A stretch of DNA of 64,000 nt from Tricholomella constricta (Eukaryota > Basidiomycota > Agaricomycetes > Agaricales > Lyophyllaceae), in NCBI GenBank assembly GCA_013368375.1, contig JAACJP010000001.1, positions 310,001 through 374,000 of the forward strand. Direction: 5' to 3'. The translations under genes were made by a program, and so were the position numbers. Positions 35,999 through 47,542 of this stretch are shown one piece after another (the first letter of the stretch is position 1; every line of letters starts with the position of its first letter). The notes under the pieces are model-generated. The model searched no databases and was not told where the DNA came from. It saw nothing but the letters and a program-made list of their open reading frames with translations.

Positions 35999-36737
35999 GT
36001 CGCTGCTTTGCAGGTGCTCAGAGGTGTGGAATGGGAGGAGGAGGCGGTACACTAAGCTTCGAGTTTGGTTTTGACTCGGAGTGGTCATGTCATCTCGAAG
36101 CCTTTCGGCCCAATCTCGGCCCGTGCGTTTCTCGCCCACGTGGACGCGTGTGTTTACGCGGCTTCACGCGTTTGAATGATCGCCCCATCACTCTAATCCA
36201 TGGCAGCAGACCTACTCTAACGTTCGCTATCCGCTTTGCCTTCCTGAAGCCACGATGTTGACTGCAATTAAGGAGAGTGAGAAGCAAAGCAGACACTCCG
36301 AGTTGTGTTTCAGCCTCCTCCAAGCTTCGTTCCGTGTCTGTCACCTTCCCTTTCTAAGATACAAAGAACCCTCGTCGTGTCATACGCGAGGCAACCACCG
36401 CTTATGCCACTGGCCCAACGTTTTCATTTCCGAGCTTGTTAGACTCCGCTCAGAGGCATACACCTTGGAAGGCCAAAGACCATTCGGTGGATCGCTATGG
36501 GACTCACACAAAGTTCTCCTTTTATGTATAGATGCCAGCTTTTAGGCCACAAGATATTTTCCCGGGTGACGATACTGCTCTTGAGCTTTGGCCATCTGGC
36601 CAGTTTATCTCGCAGGGCCATTGTATCTGGTTATCATTGTCTATGCAACCTCGTGGCATCCTTAGCCGCGCACATATAAAGCGGAGCCCTTTTGCATCTA
36701 TGGCTTCACTTATTCTTGCACCCCACCCACGGCTACC
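35999..36737. other. Intergenic between divergent NTF2-like and DUF6741-type genes
   Basis: This contains two ACGCGT hexamers (36144-36149 and 36166-36171) and a TATA box near its right end. Plus-strand open frames here lack any motif. Confidence 0.5.
36675..36680 (+). promoter_or_regulatory. Likely TATA box of the DUF6741-type gene
   Basis: TATAAA lies 58 bases upstream of the start codon at 36738 in an otherwise GC-balanced flank. Confidence 0.45.
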
Positions 36738-37705
36738 ATGGCCTTTCCTGCCTACGACGGTTTTAATCGCTCTCTTTCTCGCCGCCAGTCTATCGGTTAT
36801 GCCTCTACGCCCGTCCCATACCAGCACCAGCCGGTGTATCCTGACAGTCATGGTTTTACTGATGTATGTACTGCATCCCCATATTTTGACTTGGTTTCTA
36901 ATCTGCTGTCACCAGTATCCCCAACCGTCTTACCAGATTTATGGCCCTCCATCGCGGGCGGCCACGGTCCCAATGAGCCACCGTCTAACTGGTCCTTGTA
37001 AGCATTCTACGGTATCGCAAATTAGTTTAAGTTGACCTTTCTGTCATTAGCCTACGAGGACCTGGATATTCGTGATGCGTACTATCCTGATGAGCGTCAG
37101 GTTTCTTCTGGACATCTTCCGATGGTTCCCCACTCGTCCATGAGCATGGGACGCCCTCGTCACCGCCGCCACTCCACTGTTTCATTCTCGTCCCGCCTGC
37201 CCGCTATCTTGGACAACTATCGTCGGCCCAGCTCAGTTCACATCAAATTCAAGCGAAAGGGCGCGTTCAGCGCTGGAATTAATCTTAGCGAGGCGCAGGA
37301 CCGTGTTCGGCTTTCGGGAAATGACTCATATAGAATGCATGACTTCCATGCGGATAGCCGCAATCGAATCCTCCTGAGAGTTCAGGTGCGTGTTCACGCT
37401 TCGATGAAGCTGCCAAACCTTACTGATCAGGATGTTTAATAGTGGGCCGGCTACTCCTCGATGACTTATGAGATCCCTCTTGATGGGTACGATGGGCGTG
37501 TTAGCCTGCAGACACTCGCGAGGCGTGTGTCAAGGGCGTGTGTTCATTATCTTCAGGTGAGACGTCGGCTCTACTAACCTCCTAGGAGGCGTGCTCATTT
37601 TCCCCACAGGCCAACATTATCCCTGTTGTCTGGGATCGCGTTCAGCTGCATCATCTGGAAGAGATATCATATGGAGTATGGCAGCCCATGCTTTCTGCAC
37701 GCTGA
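36738..37705 (+). CDS. DUF6741-type protein of Agaricomycetes
   Basis: Five exons (36738-36863, 36916-36997, 37051-37385, 37443-37556, 37610-37705) sum to 753 bases and encode 250 residues. The N-terminal half is Tyr/Pro/Ser/His-rich and probably disordered (MAFPAYDGFNRSLSRRQSIG, QPSYQIYGPPSR). The C-terminal half is a compact conserved domain: VHIKFKRKGAFSAGINLSEA, RVRLSGNDSYRMHDF, ADSRNRILLRVQWAGYSS, TYEIPLDGYDGRVSLQTLAR, ACVHYLQANIIPVVWDR and LEEISYGVWQPMLSAR. I recognise this as a family of unknown function widespread in mushrooms, which I recall as DUF6741. The number should be checked. Confidence 0.8.
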
Positions 37706-38165
37706 AGACTCTGCCGCGTAGCAGATGCGCAGTATCTGCCCTGGTCTGATGTTGTCCCCGCATGCCATACCTACGCTTCTGTAATCCCGTTCCCGTCATT
37801 CAGTCAAAAGGAGGACGGATGGATCTTTTACTTGAGAACATTACAATGCGCTTCAGGAAGTGCACCGTACTGACGACATTTTACGCCACCATGTCACGAA
37901 ATTCACGACCATTGACAACCACCTGTACATCCTTTTGTTATTGTGTATCCATCCATCATTTTGCAATTCCATACATATTCCAACCTGCCTTCTCCTTGTA
38001 AGACGTTGCATTTATCGCTGAGTCGACGTCTTTATGCTTACCACGACGCGTTCGGTCAAGTGACCTGTGTCAACGCGTCAAGTCACGGCGTGACTGATAC
38101 TTACTTGTCACGGCAGTCTTGCTTGCTCCCGACACTTTCAGTTGCCTGGCTCATCTTCTTTCCAA
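37706..38165. other. MRC1 upstream region
   Basis: This is the promoter of the MRC1-like gene, with two ACGCGT boxes annotated separately. There is no supported coding sequence. Confidence 0.55.
38046..38078. promoter_or_regulatory. Pair of MluI cell-cycle boxes (ACGCGT) upstream of MRC1
   Basis: ACGCGT occurs at 38046-38051 and 38073-38078, about 115 and 88 bases before the start codon at 38166. In yeasts this is the MBF binding site in promoters of G1/S and replication genes. The hexamer also occurs at more than ten other places in the window, close to chance frequency, so only the close pair in a fitting promoter is suggestive. Confidence 0.5.
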
Positions 38166-41100
38166 ATGCCGGTGTCTGAGGATTCCTCTGTTGTGCCAGA
38201 CTCAACCATTTCGACTTCCCCACTCATAACCCCTGCAGTAAAGCGGCCGACGCGAACATACGGACGTCCACGACACGTCGAGCCTGCGAGCGATGACTCC
38301 AATACCTCTCTTTTGCATTCAGCGAAAAGCTCGGGATCACGCGGCAGCGTCTACCGAACCGGGCCACCTGATTTGAATGAGGAAGTTCCTCCAAGCTCAG
38401 ATCCTGCACTTGCACTTTCTGAACAGGACCACGTCGATACTGAGGATGAAGATGCTGGCTCTGACGCGTCCTCCGGATTTCAATTTTCCTGGAGGAAGAA
38501 GCTGCAGGAACTAGATGAGAACGACGAATTCGATGTGGATATAATGGGAACTGCAGAGGCCAAAAATGCGTTTACATCACGCGTGGTACTCGACGATGAT
38601 CGCGCTTTGTCCCCTCAAAGGTCACAGACTACGAAAACTTCTCATGTTCCAACATCTTCTATCGACAGTGGCATAGACGCTTTGGCCGACGAGGTGTTTG
38701 GTGGATCCTTGAACACCCTGACCAATTCATCAGCCTCGCCACATACTTCATTTTCTTCAACTCCCGAATCTGCTCCCATCCATCGACGAATCAAACGTGC
38801 CATCCACGATTCAGACTCTGAGCACGGCGACAACAAGGTGTTATCTCCAGCCTCGCCCTCGTTCCCCCACGCCATCACAACTCCAAAATTACAGTCTTCA
38901 CCAACACCGCCCACCTCTAATGACGATATGTTGACACACGCGAAACGTGATTCGAAAGGTAAAGGAAAGGCGAAAGCTCCTGTTCGTCCAGACGTGGTTC
39001 CTCTCTGGTTTTCTGAAGACCCGGCTTCGAGCGCCATCAAACCACTCAAGGCTTCTTCCGAAGATAGGCGGAGTAAAAAGCAGAAGATCAAGGTTTCATT
39101 TTCAAGCTAAACGCGTGTTTATCCCAGTATTGATGAGAGTTTTTAGGCGCCGACGAAGAAGGAGCTCGCAGAGACAGCCCGAGATCGTCTACGCATCGCT
39201 GCAGATCAGCAGGTTTCCATCCCCCGTGCAGACGCTCCACGCGATTTTTCAGTATATAATTTCTTCCTCAACCTGTACGTAACAGAGCACCACTTTCGAC
39301 ATGTTATATACTGATAAGGACGTACAGGCAGGGGGCAAAGCATCCTCCCCCGGAAATTGATTTGGATCCCATTGAAAACTTCTCCGACCCTGTTACTTCA
39401 CCAACCCATACGTATGTAGCGCCGTTGCCGTCAACCCTCTGCCAGAGTGACGGTTCACCATTCCGACGATCTCCGAGGCACATTCAAAGGAACCCCCCAA
39501 AGCCTATGGTGTCTTCGCTAGAGGTGGACGACGCAGACGACATACTCCCTGATGTTGGTACGCTCCTTGCTAAGGAGCAGGAGAAACGAGAGAATGCGAA
39601 ACGGTGCCGGGAACTTATGGAGACCAAAATGAAGGCTCTGGCAGCTCAATCCGCCAACGATCGAAGTTACGACGAGGACGATGATGACGGCCTCGAGGTC
39701 GTCCAGTCGCTGGACATGCAGATGGCGATCAAAGAAGAAGAAGCTGAGCGCAAGTCTGGACGGAAAAAACGGATGTCAGAGGGTCGTAAGCGGCAACTTA
39801 ATATGGGCGGCATCGGGCTGGCGAAACAGAAGGCGAAAGAGAGCTTGTCGAGAGTCAGCGACTTGCAGATTCTCAAGGCTCCTGGATCGCAGAAGGGGAA
39901 GAAGGTTGATCGTCCCGTAACGCAGGCTGAGCTGAACAGGATTTTGACTGCAAGAGCAGAGGCCGATTGTCAGGAGGTCATACGATTGAAGGAAGAAGAG
40001 TGGAAGCGACGAGGTGGGAAAACGACGAGCGCGGAAGAGCGCGTATCGTTATCTGTGCAAGACGCAAGCACGCTATATGTGGAGAAGGGCCTCAAGCTTC
40101 GACAGGGACAACCCGCTATGATGGATGTCGACCTTGATGATACGGATGGGAGTGATGAGGATTGGGCGCCAGAGGGGGCAGAAGAGAGAGGATCGGCTAG
40201 CCCTTCGCCACGACCAGTTGATGGCGGGAAAGGGGGTAGAGAGGAAGACGAGAACCCTGCTTCTGTGGAGGACGAAGACATCACTATGGTGAACGAAGAG
40301 ACTACAAGTCCTGCGCCAACGCAAGACACTGACACGGAGGAGCTTCCCAAATTGCCTGCTCGTCGTTCCTTAAACAAACATATCATCGACTCCGATTCCG
40401 AAGTGGAAAACGACGAGAATCATGTTCCTGCATGGACACCCTCAGCCTTGGCCCCATCGCGTCTCCCCACCCAGCTTAAGACACAAGATAGCGACGATGA
40501 GGATGTAAGGCTCCCATCCTTAACGAGACCCTCGATGCTGTCACGCCGAGGATCGCTTTCGTCTATGGACGACCAAACCGAGGATGAGGGTGACAAAGAG
40601 AACGAAACTTCGCGCATGTGGGACCGTGGAGATGACAAGGAGAACAAGGCTGTCGTTCGACATGCTTCAAAGGATTCAAGGCTTTCCTTTCGGTCAAGTA
40701 AGAGCTCTTTGTTTGGTTTGGAAGCTGGGCTGTCGAGGGGATTATCTATGTCACCCGACTTGGATACCCATCAGCACACCATCGATGAAGACGCCGGTGA
40801 AGGCGGCGAGGATAACAGGCGGCCGTTCAAGGACCTGATGGACGATCCTTTCGTATCTCCTTCAAGGCCAACCAAACTTGCTACCTCTTTCGAGGCCAGA
40901 TTGAAGCAGGCATCGCCTGCCTCGCTCCCTTTGACTCCATCTCTCACGCTTGCCCCCTTCATTGGTAGCAAGGACTTTGGATTTTCCCAGTTCCCCGATG
41001 ATGAGTCCGCGAGTGTTCTTGGTCCAGCGCCATTGCAACCCAGCTTCTCAGACCTCTTTGAGTCTGGCACTGAGAAACAGAAGGCAGCGCCATTGAAACG

Positions 41101-43080
41101 CGCTCTGGGTGAACTTTCGGGGTCTTTCTCAGATGAGGTGCGTTAAGATACTATTGTCAGCAACCTAACTCATGGACTTTTCCCACCAGTCCTCGCCTCG
41201 TAGCAAAATTGCAGGTACAAGTTTTGCCAACGACCTCGGCCTGACCCAGGACATCACTTTACAGCCCGCTCTACAGGTCACCGGGAACTTACTTCGTAAA
41301 GCAGATCAGATATTCGAAAAGGAACAGGAGTATGTGATGGAGGCAGCTAACAAGAAACCTCAGACAGAGCCAGAACTCTATGTCAATGACCATGGGTTGG
41401 TCCTCAATCACCAATCTCGTCGTTCTTTATATTTACGACTTCCTATCATTAGTTTTCTTACCCAGACAAGACCAGATGTCTGCAGCCCCGAACTCTACAG
41501 GCCCCCGTCGCCCACACAGAAAAGCACATTCAATCAATCAACCGAACCCCAATCTTCTCTTCGTCGTCCACTCCGCACAATTTCTCTGTCCGATGAATTT
41601 GACTTTGAGTCCCCTGCCGTTCTCAACCGTCTAAGCAAATGTGCAACGACCCCGACCTCACTTCGGCTTAGAGCTGTGAGATCAAGTTCTTCGCCAAGCC
41701 CGACCCTCAAACGATCGGTAAATGCCTTCGACGTGATGAAACATGCTGCGAAAGCCCACGCCGACAAACCCAAACGGAAGCTTGAAAAGTCCGAGTTCGT
41801 TGAGCAGGAGGCGCAAGAATCGGATGACGATGAAATGTTCGGGTTTGGTCCTAGGGTGAAAGGCAAGGACGACGAAGAGGATGGAGAGGACTTGGATCAG
41901 ACACTGGAGACGTTGGTGGATGATAAGGATATGGATGAGGAGACTGTTGCTGTTCAGCTGGTAATGGAGAAGTACAAGTAAGTCTTTACTGTACGCCGTG
42001 GCTGAAGTGGTAGCTGATGGGCTTGTTACAGGGAACAAGCAGAGGCCGATGATCTAGAGGTCGAGAAACTTCACCAAGCAGCCATTCACGGAGAACTACG
42101 CAAAAAGAGACGCAACCGCGGCATTGACATGGACGATAGCGACGATGATAGTGAAGATGAAGCGAATCGGAGGATTCGCCGGAACATGAAAAAACAGAGG
42201 ATCGACCGGGATAATATCAAGGCGCTCGGTTAGTAATGTGCTGTCCTTTCTTTCAGATGAGGCCAACCCGCTCTTTTGTCAATTCCAGGAGAGCATGAAG
42301 AGACTAAATCGTTCTACGACGTCTATGAGAACGATCTGATCGCCGACAATGAGGACTTCAAATATCTTGGGGAATCGCAACCTCAAGATGTTGTTATGGC
42401 CAACCCGGAAGCGGAGGACGAGGATGAGGAACCCCGAGAGTTCATCACAAGAGACGAGATTCAACGGCGTGCGAGGGAACTAGCAGAGCAATCTCAAGAT
42501 GAGGTATGTCATTCAGCAAACTTGACCTCGTTTCTAGTCAATTGACGTCTTTCGGAAGGACGATGAGCCTTTGGATCCTGCTGACGTATCCTGGATTGAC
42601 CAAGATCAGTCGGACGAAGAGCAGAACCTTCGCGTAAAGGCTGTTCACTCGAGCGCGAAAAATCGGCCGAAGGCACGGCGTAGAGGCATGGCCCGGGATC
42701 AAACGGATTTCGACGTGGGCTTCGAGGTCCGTCTGCTCATCAGATGCTGTTGTGCAATTTGACCATGCCATTATTCTTGGATCCTATAGATGCCGCCACC
42801 TAAGCCGATCATGGAAGAAGGAAGCATTGTCCGTTTGCAATCGTGGGCCAAAGTTGAGGGGAGGTCACGTCAAAATGGGACGACGGGGCGCAATGTCGGC
42901 GGCGCCGCTGTTACAGGACACAAGGTCAAATCAGGCGGTGGATCCTTGCGGACTGCGGCGAGCTCCGCGTCGAGCGCGTCGAACTCGAACAAATCTGCTG
43001 AGCAACGGCGACCTGTGAAAGCGCAACCAAGCTTACTTGCGAGCGTAGCGGCTGAGAGGCGCTCGACGCGTTTTGGATGA
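38166..43080 (+). CDS. MRC1: Replication checkpoint mediator MRC1 / claspin homolog
   Basis: This is a long, acidic, largely disordered protein of about 1500 residues in roughly ten exons, starting MPVSEDSSVVPDSTISTSPL. The first exon ends at KKQKIK, and the next resumes APTKKELAETARDRLRIA. Regions of interest are SWRKKLQELDENDEFDVDI, the coiled QEKRENAKRCRELMETKMKA stretch, and many Asp/Glu/Ser tracts with scattered SQ/TQ sites. Near the C-terminus lies the MRC1-like domain: DDSDDDSEDEANRRIRRNMK, KKQRIDRDNIKALGEHEE and FYDVYENDLIADNEDFKYLG. It ends VAAERRSTRFG with TGA at 43078-43080. Mrc1/claspin travels with the replicative helicase and relays the stalled-fork signal from Mec1/ATR to the effector kinase. 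The identification rests on the C-terminal domain and overall composition. Confidence 0.88.
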
Positions 43081-43400
43081 GTGGCGATTTGTCTATTTTT
43101 CTCTATGCCTTTCGTGTACATTTGGGAGCCAATCTTCTCTGATCATCTTCATGCACCTCGACGATATCTTGCCACTTTGTACTGTAATTTACATTATTTC
43201 ACGCCTTGTAACTCTGTAATATCATTATCCAAGGACACTCCGTAGCCATAGAAAGGAATTAAAATAGTAGGCAAATGATAACCATAAGGCATGCAAGTGG
43301 TGATACAGAATTTAGAATTTTTCCGAGTGGCAGAGGAATCAATGAATGAAGGACTCCCGAAATCGATGAATGGGGCAAACTCCTGGCGCTGCCGGCTTGC
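43081..43400. other. Convergent 3' flanks (MRC1 and DUF6534 copy 2)
   Basis: AT-rich 3' flanking sequence of two convergent genes. Nothing else was seen. Confidence 0.5.
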
Positions 43401-45617
43401 TTAAGCTTCTGGGTTTTTGACTTCTTTCATCTCCATCGAGAGCTGAGCTGCTGTATTGAATGAACCGGTGTACGCGGATGCCGTTGATGCATCGCGCGTG
43501 GGCAGCTCAACTTTGACATTATTGGGCTGGGCGGCTACATGAGCTCACGCGACAACCAGAATATTAAAAGTAAACTGACCTGCGAAGCGTTTTGTGAGGT
43601 TTCGTGTGTCTGGGTACTCGTGGCGCCGCTCATGAACTGGAGGTTCCCAAGCTTGACCTCGGTCGGCTCGGCGAACGTGCTCCGGACGTTCAGGCTATAA
43701 AGATCAAATGAGAAATGGTGGAGGGGAACGTTGATCAGAGGTTATCCGCGGCGTAGTGGGACTCACGTGGCGAAAACCGAGTTGACGTAGACTGGAACAA
43801 TCATGACCATGGTCAGTAAAAAATGCATAATTACATTTTTGAAGGAGGGTAAAGAAACGCACGTTTACCGACAGCTTGGTGGAATGGTTGCCAATATGTG
43901 TCGTGGGGAAGCGCGACGTTCTGGGATCGAGCGGTCAGAAGCCCGAGGCCTGTGTTGCAAATTTTTCGAGAGAGAAACACACCAAGACCAAGAACATGAT
44001 CTGAGTGACACTGAGAACAGAGAGAAGCGAACCGGTCCAGTTGAGGTGGGTATTAATTAGAATATCACCATAAGGACGTACGCCGTAAGAATTCCTATAG
44101 AGAACATGTGTGATAGGTGACACGAGTCTATAACGTGGAACGTGAAGCACTCACCCCGGCTGACGGCATAGAGCATAAGACTATCAATGATCTGCTCAGT
44201 CCTGTTTGTCAGTTCTCGTCAGATGTTCAGTCTGAAGGTGACAAACAATGGCACGTACGATGATCTGAATCCTGCACGTCGCGTATGCAGGAAGAAACAG
44301 AGTGCAGCCGTGATCAGTATATCATCCAGCGATGCAAGGCCCTGCACAAGGCCGCTCAAGATCTAGAAAACAAAATATGGCAGTTATTCCGAGCCTGATA
44401 TCGATGTCGAGGCACTCACCGAAAATTTCCTCTCTGATATAGCCGTCGCTAGCGGATTGGTGATTCTAGACAGACATTAAGAAACTTCATCGACAGATAC
44501 ACAGAACGAAAATCTCGCACAGGTGTTCGCTTGTCACTTCCGACAAATGTCAAAACCAACGCGCGTTACAATTTAAATATAAACTTACCAAGTCCAAGGG
44601 CTTTTCAATTAAAAAAAGTTCAACTCAATTTGTTAGTATTGTATAAGAGCAAATACGCGCCTAGTGCTGCAAGCGCCAGTAGAAGCTAATTTAGTTAGGA
44701 GTTGCGATCAGTTCACTGGGTGTCAAACAGCGAGGCACGGGACTGACGATTATGCTAGGAATCAACTTGTTGGAGCTCACTGGCAAGAAGTCAGATGTCA
44801 GCCCAGGATAGATGAGGATCACCTGTGATAATCAGGTACGCACCTCTCCAGATGGTTCGGGCATAGAAGCTATAAAGCTCATTGGTGAATATTTTCATAC
44901 TGCCGCGGTGTTCGGTGGAAACATACGCTTGAGCAACAAAGGTGATCAATGTCTGTGGGGCCCCTTAGTAATGGCAACGGCTCAGGATAATTCAGACGTA
45001 CGACAAGTAATTTCTCTGCCTGCGTTGACAGATTGGCTTCCAGTAGGTAGGGTGAAAAAATCAGAAATGCTCACAGTAAAGCTCCTGCAGAAGGAAATGT
45101 CGCGAGTGAACAATTGAGCTAAAGCTGGCTAAGCAAACCGTACCATGGAATTATTAAATTGATCTGTGTTGGTTTTCCAAAGTTGAGCACGAAGAATGTA
45201 TATAGCGAGTGGGCCACGAATGCGGTTGTTAATGTGTCAAGGACCCTGAAGGAAGAACGCGGTTCAATGACGCAGGTCGAAAGCCGATGACGAAACACCA
45301 ACCATAGTAGCGCGACCTGTCGGTAATAAGTCAGGGATGAGTACAGTAAAAACGAAAAAAAAACGGAGGGCGTCCTCACCGTCCCCTTGAGAAGTAGATG
45401 GTCTTTAGGATAGTTTCGAAAGTAGAGATATGCCTGCAGGCAAGTTATGCCATATAATCTGATTCCCCACGGAAGTTAAATTCGGAGCGAGGGCCAGGTC
45501 TAAGCATGCAAGGAAAACCCACGTGGTAGCGATCGTGAAGCCAACGAAGGAAGTGCCAAAGACCTGCTTGACGAGGGCCGTGAGCTGTGCAGCTTTTTCC
45601 GCGGGCGATGTCGACAT
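43401..45617 (-). CDS. DUF6534 seven-helix membrane protein (second copy)
   Basis: The ATG at 45617 opens MSTSPAEKAAQLTALVKQVF. Joining many small exons gives GTSFVGFTIATT, LYGITCLQAYLYFRNYPKDH, LLLKGTVALLWVLDTLTTAF, VAHSLYTFFVLNFGKPTQ and SFTAEKLLTLITFVAQAFYA, then RTIWR and NKLIPSIIVLLLALAAL. This is the same helix order as the copy at 17 kb. The C-terminus ends MEMKEVKNPEA with TAA at 43401-43403. Several exons are only 12-60 bases long, so exon borders in the middle of the gene are approximate. The function of the family is unknown. A run of TATATATA sits 60 bases upstream of the start. Confidence 0.75.
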
Positions 45618-46295
45618 TAGCAGCAAAGAGCTAGGGTTGTGCGAAAGAGTAGCTGCGCGCGGCCCTGACCAGTGAATATATATATCGAAGAAGCGCGGGC
45701 GAGATTGGGCGGCTTGGCAATGGTAACATAGCGCTCCAACACCCTTTGACGGCTGACGGCCGTGCAGAAGAAGAACAAATCATGTGCGCGATGGAACTCT
45801 GCGTATGTTCACGGCTATCCATCACTTCGGAAGCTGCAGAAATAGCAGTGTGGGAATGGAAAGATGCGATCTGTGCTCGGCTGACAGCGAACGTGCGCCT
45901 GCTGCCGAAGAACCATACGGTCTGCTGTAAGGTCGCAAGACAAACCTGCCTGAACGCCTGAGCGCCACGGGTGAATTCGATATCTTTGACTGTTGACTTG
46001 AGACCAGCGGCCCCGAGAGGAGCTCAATCTATAGGTAGCTGATTTGCTTCCATGGGATGTAATTATAGATTTGGTATGGATCTACATCCTGGCGAAAATA
46101 GAATATAACATGTCTCTCATGCACAGTCCTGTAAGCTGTGCCAGCGAATGATAATAGGCATGTGCTGATAATGCAGATAGAGATTCAGATTGATCCAAAT
46201 TTCCCCGCCTGATAACCTCTTGGATAAACTTGCGATCATCAAGCAACCATGATCCTCGCGCACACCTGTGACATGGGTTCTTACGCAGGTCCACA
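45618..46295. other. Divergent promoter region, DUF6534 copy 2 / terpene synthase
   Basis: This is an intergenic stretch of about 680 bases between divergent genes. Apart from the TATA-like run, nothing was identified. Confidence 0.5.
45677..45684 (-). promoter_or_regulatory. TATA-like element of DUF6534 copy 2
   Basis: TATATATA is located 60 bases upstream of the start codon at 45617. Confidence 0.35.
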
Positions 46296-47542
46296 ATGGT
46301 GCAATACCACATCCAAAACCTCTTGAGCCTCTTGCAGGCGTACGTAAAGCCCAATAATCCCAACCACGACGTCCTCGAAGCAGAATATGTCGCCTGGATC
46401 GATGAGTCGTCGTTTCTCAGCGACGCTCATAAAAAGGTATGCCGTTTCATACGTGCTTGGCTACGTTCGATTGAAGATGGATCTCCTCCGCCTAGGCTTG
46501 GAAGCGAGCGGAACTGCCCCTCCTCATGTCTCGAGTTTTTCCGGAATCAGACCAGGCGCACCTCCGAGTCAGCCTTGAATATATGATGCTGTTTTTGATG
46601 CTGGAGCAGCTGACGTGAGTATTTGCCCCAAAGGGCCAATCCGACAATGGTATCTAGACGCAGCTGATGCCCTACGTTCAGTGATACACCAGCGACAGCG
46701 GCGGAAGCCCAGAGGTGGGCAGACATCTTTGTACAGGCGTTCAAACAGACACTTGGCGAGGCCAAAGGCCCTGCCTCCGTCATGAAACAGTGTTGTAACC
46801 TTCCATTTGTTATCTTTTCGTGCATCTGCTAATGGGCGCGCTGATCATGCAGCCTTGCTTCTCGCGTGATGGGCGCTGTTGATGAAACTTACCGACCTTA
46901 TCTGATTGCAAGTAATGTCCTCTTGGCGGAAGGCGTAGTGAAAGAGGCGTTGGATCGCGAAAACCCTACTCATGACCTCACCTTGGAGGCCTACATGGGC
47001 GCTCGAAGAGACTCCATAGGTCTGCGCCCATTCCTTGATTTCGGGCGCTGGATCTGGGACCTCGACATCCCGCAAGACGTCCTGGCACACCCGGCTATCG
47101 CGAAGCTGGAAGAAGAAACCATAGATATGGTCTCCCTCACAAATGTACGTCGGTCTCGTCTCCCAGGCCTGCCCAGCTTCCATACATATATTTCCAGGAC
47201 CTGTACTCCTACCGCAAGGAATGCTTTGAAAGCGGTGCGCACCACAACTACGTGACTGTCGCCATGCAGGATCCTATCGCCGCCATACCCGCTGCTGACC
47301 GGCAAGCCGCGATCGACTACACGTGCAAGCAATTCTCCGAGACCTTGGCCGACTTCCACCGCCGGACTGCAGAGCTCCCCTCGTTTGGCGCGGATGCGGA
47401 CAAGAAGATCGCGCAATATGTCTCCGTTATGATGGACCTCGTCGTGGGGAATATCCAATGGAGTCTTGCGTGCCGGCGATATGGACATTCGGATGCCTCT
47501 GGTGTTTGGGGAGATGTCGTGTTCGAGATGGATCCGATGTAG
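46296..47542 (+). CDS. Sesquiterpene synthase (class I, fungal)
   Basis: Five exons (46296-46436, 46496-46614, 46682-46789, 46853-47144, 47198-47542) sum to 1005 bases and encode 334 residues, a normal length. Seen in order are NPNHDVLEAEYVAWIDESSF, RAELPLLMSRVFPESDQAHL and YMMLFFMLEQLTDTPA, where the aspartate-rich motif reads E-Q-L-T-D at residues 84-88. Next come the pyrophosphate sensor YMGARRDSIG (174-179 for RRDSIG) and the intact NSE metal triad NDLYSYRKE (220-228), with an intron right after its Asn. The family cyclises farnesyl diphosphate using three Mg2+ ions. The first Asp of the DE/DDxxD motif is replaced by Glu, so activity may be altered. No P450, oxidase or transporter flanks it; the nearest intact P450 is 24 kb away. 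An exon upstream of the chosen start cannot be excluded. Confidence 0.9.

Noticed and set aside
44812..45117. 101-codon plus-strand open frame
   Set aside because: It is antisense to several exons and introns of the second DUF6534 gene, whose helices read well on the minus strand.
46296..47542. Terpene biosynthetic gene cluster
   Set aside because: The immediate neighbours are a DUF6534 protein and tafazzin. The only intact P450 is 24 kb away behind many housekeeping genes.
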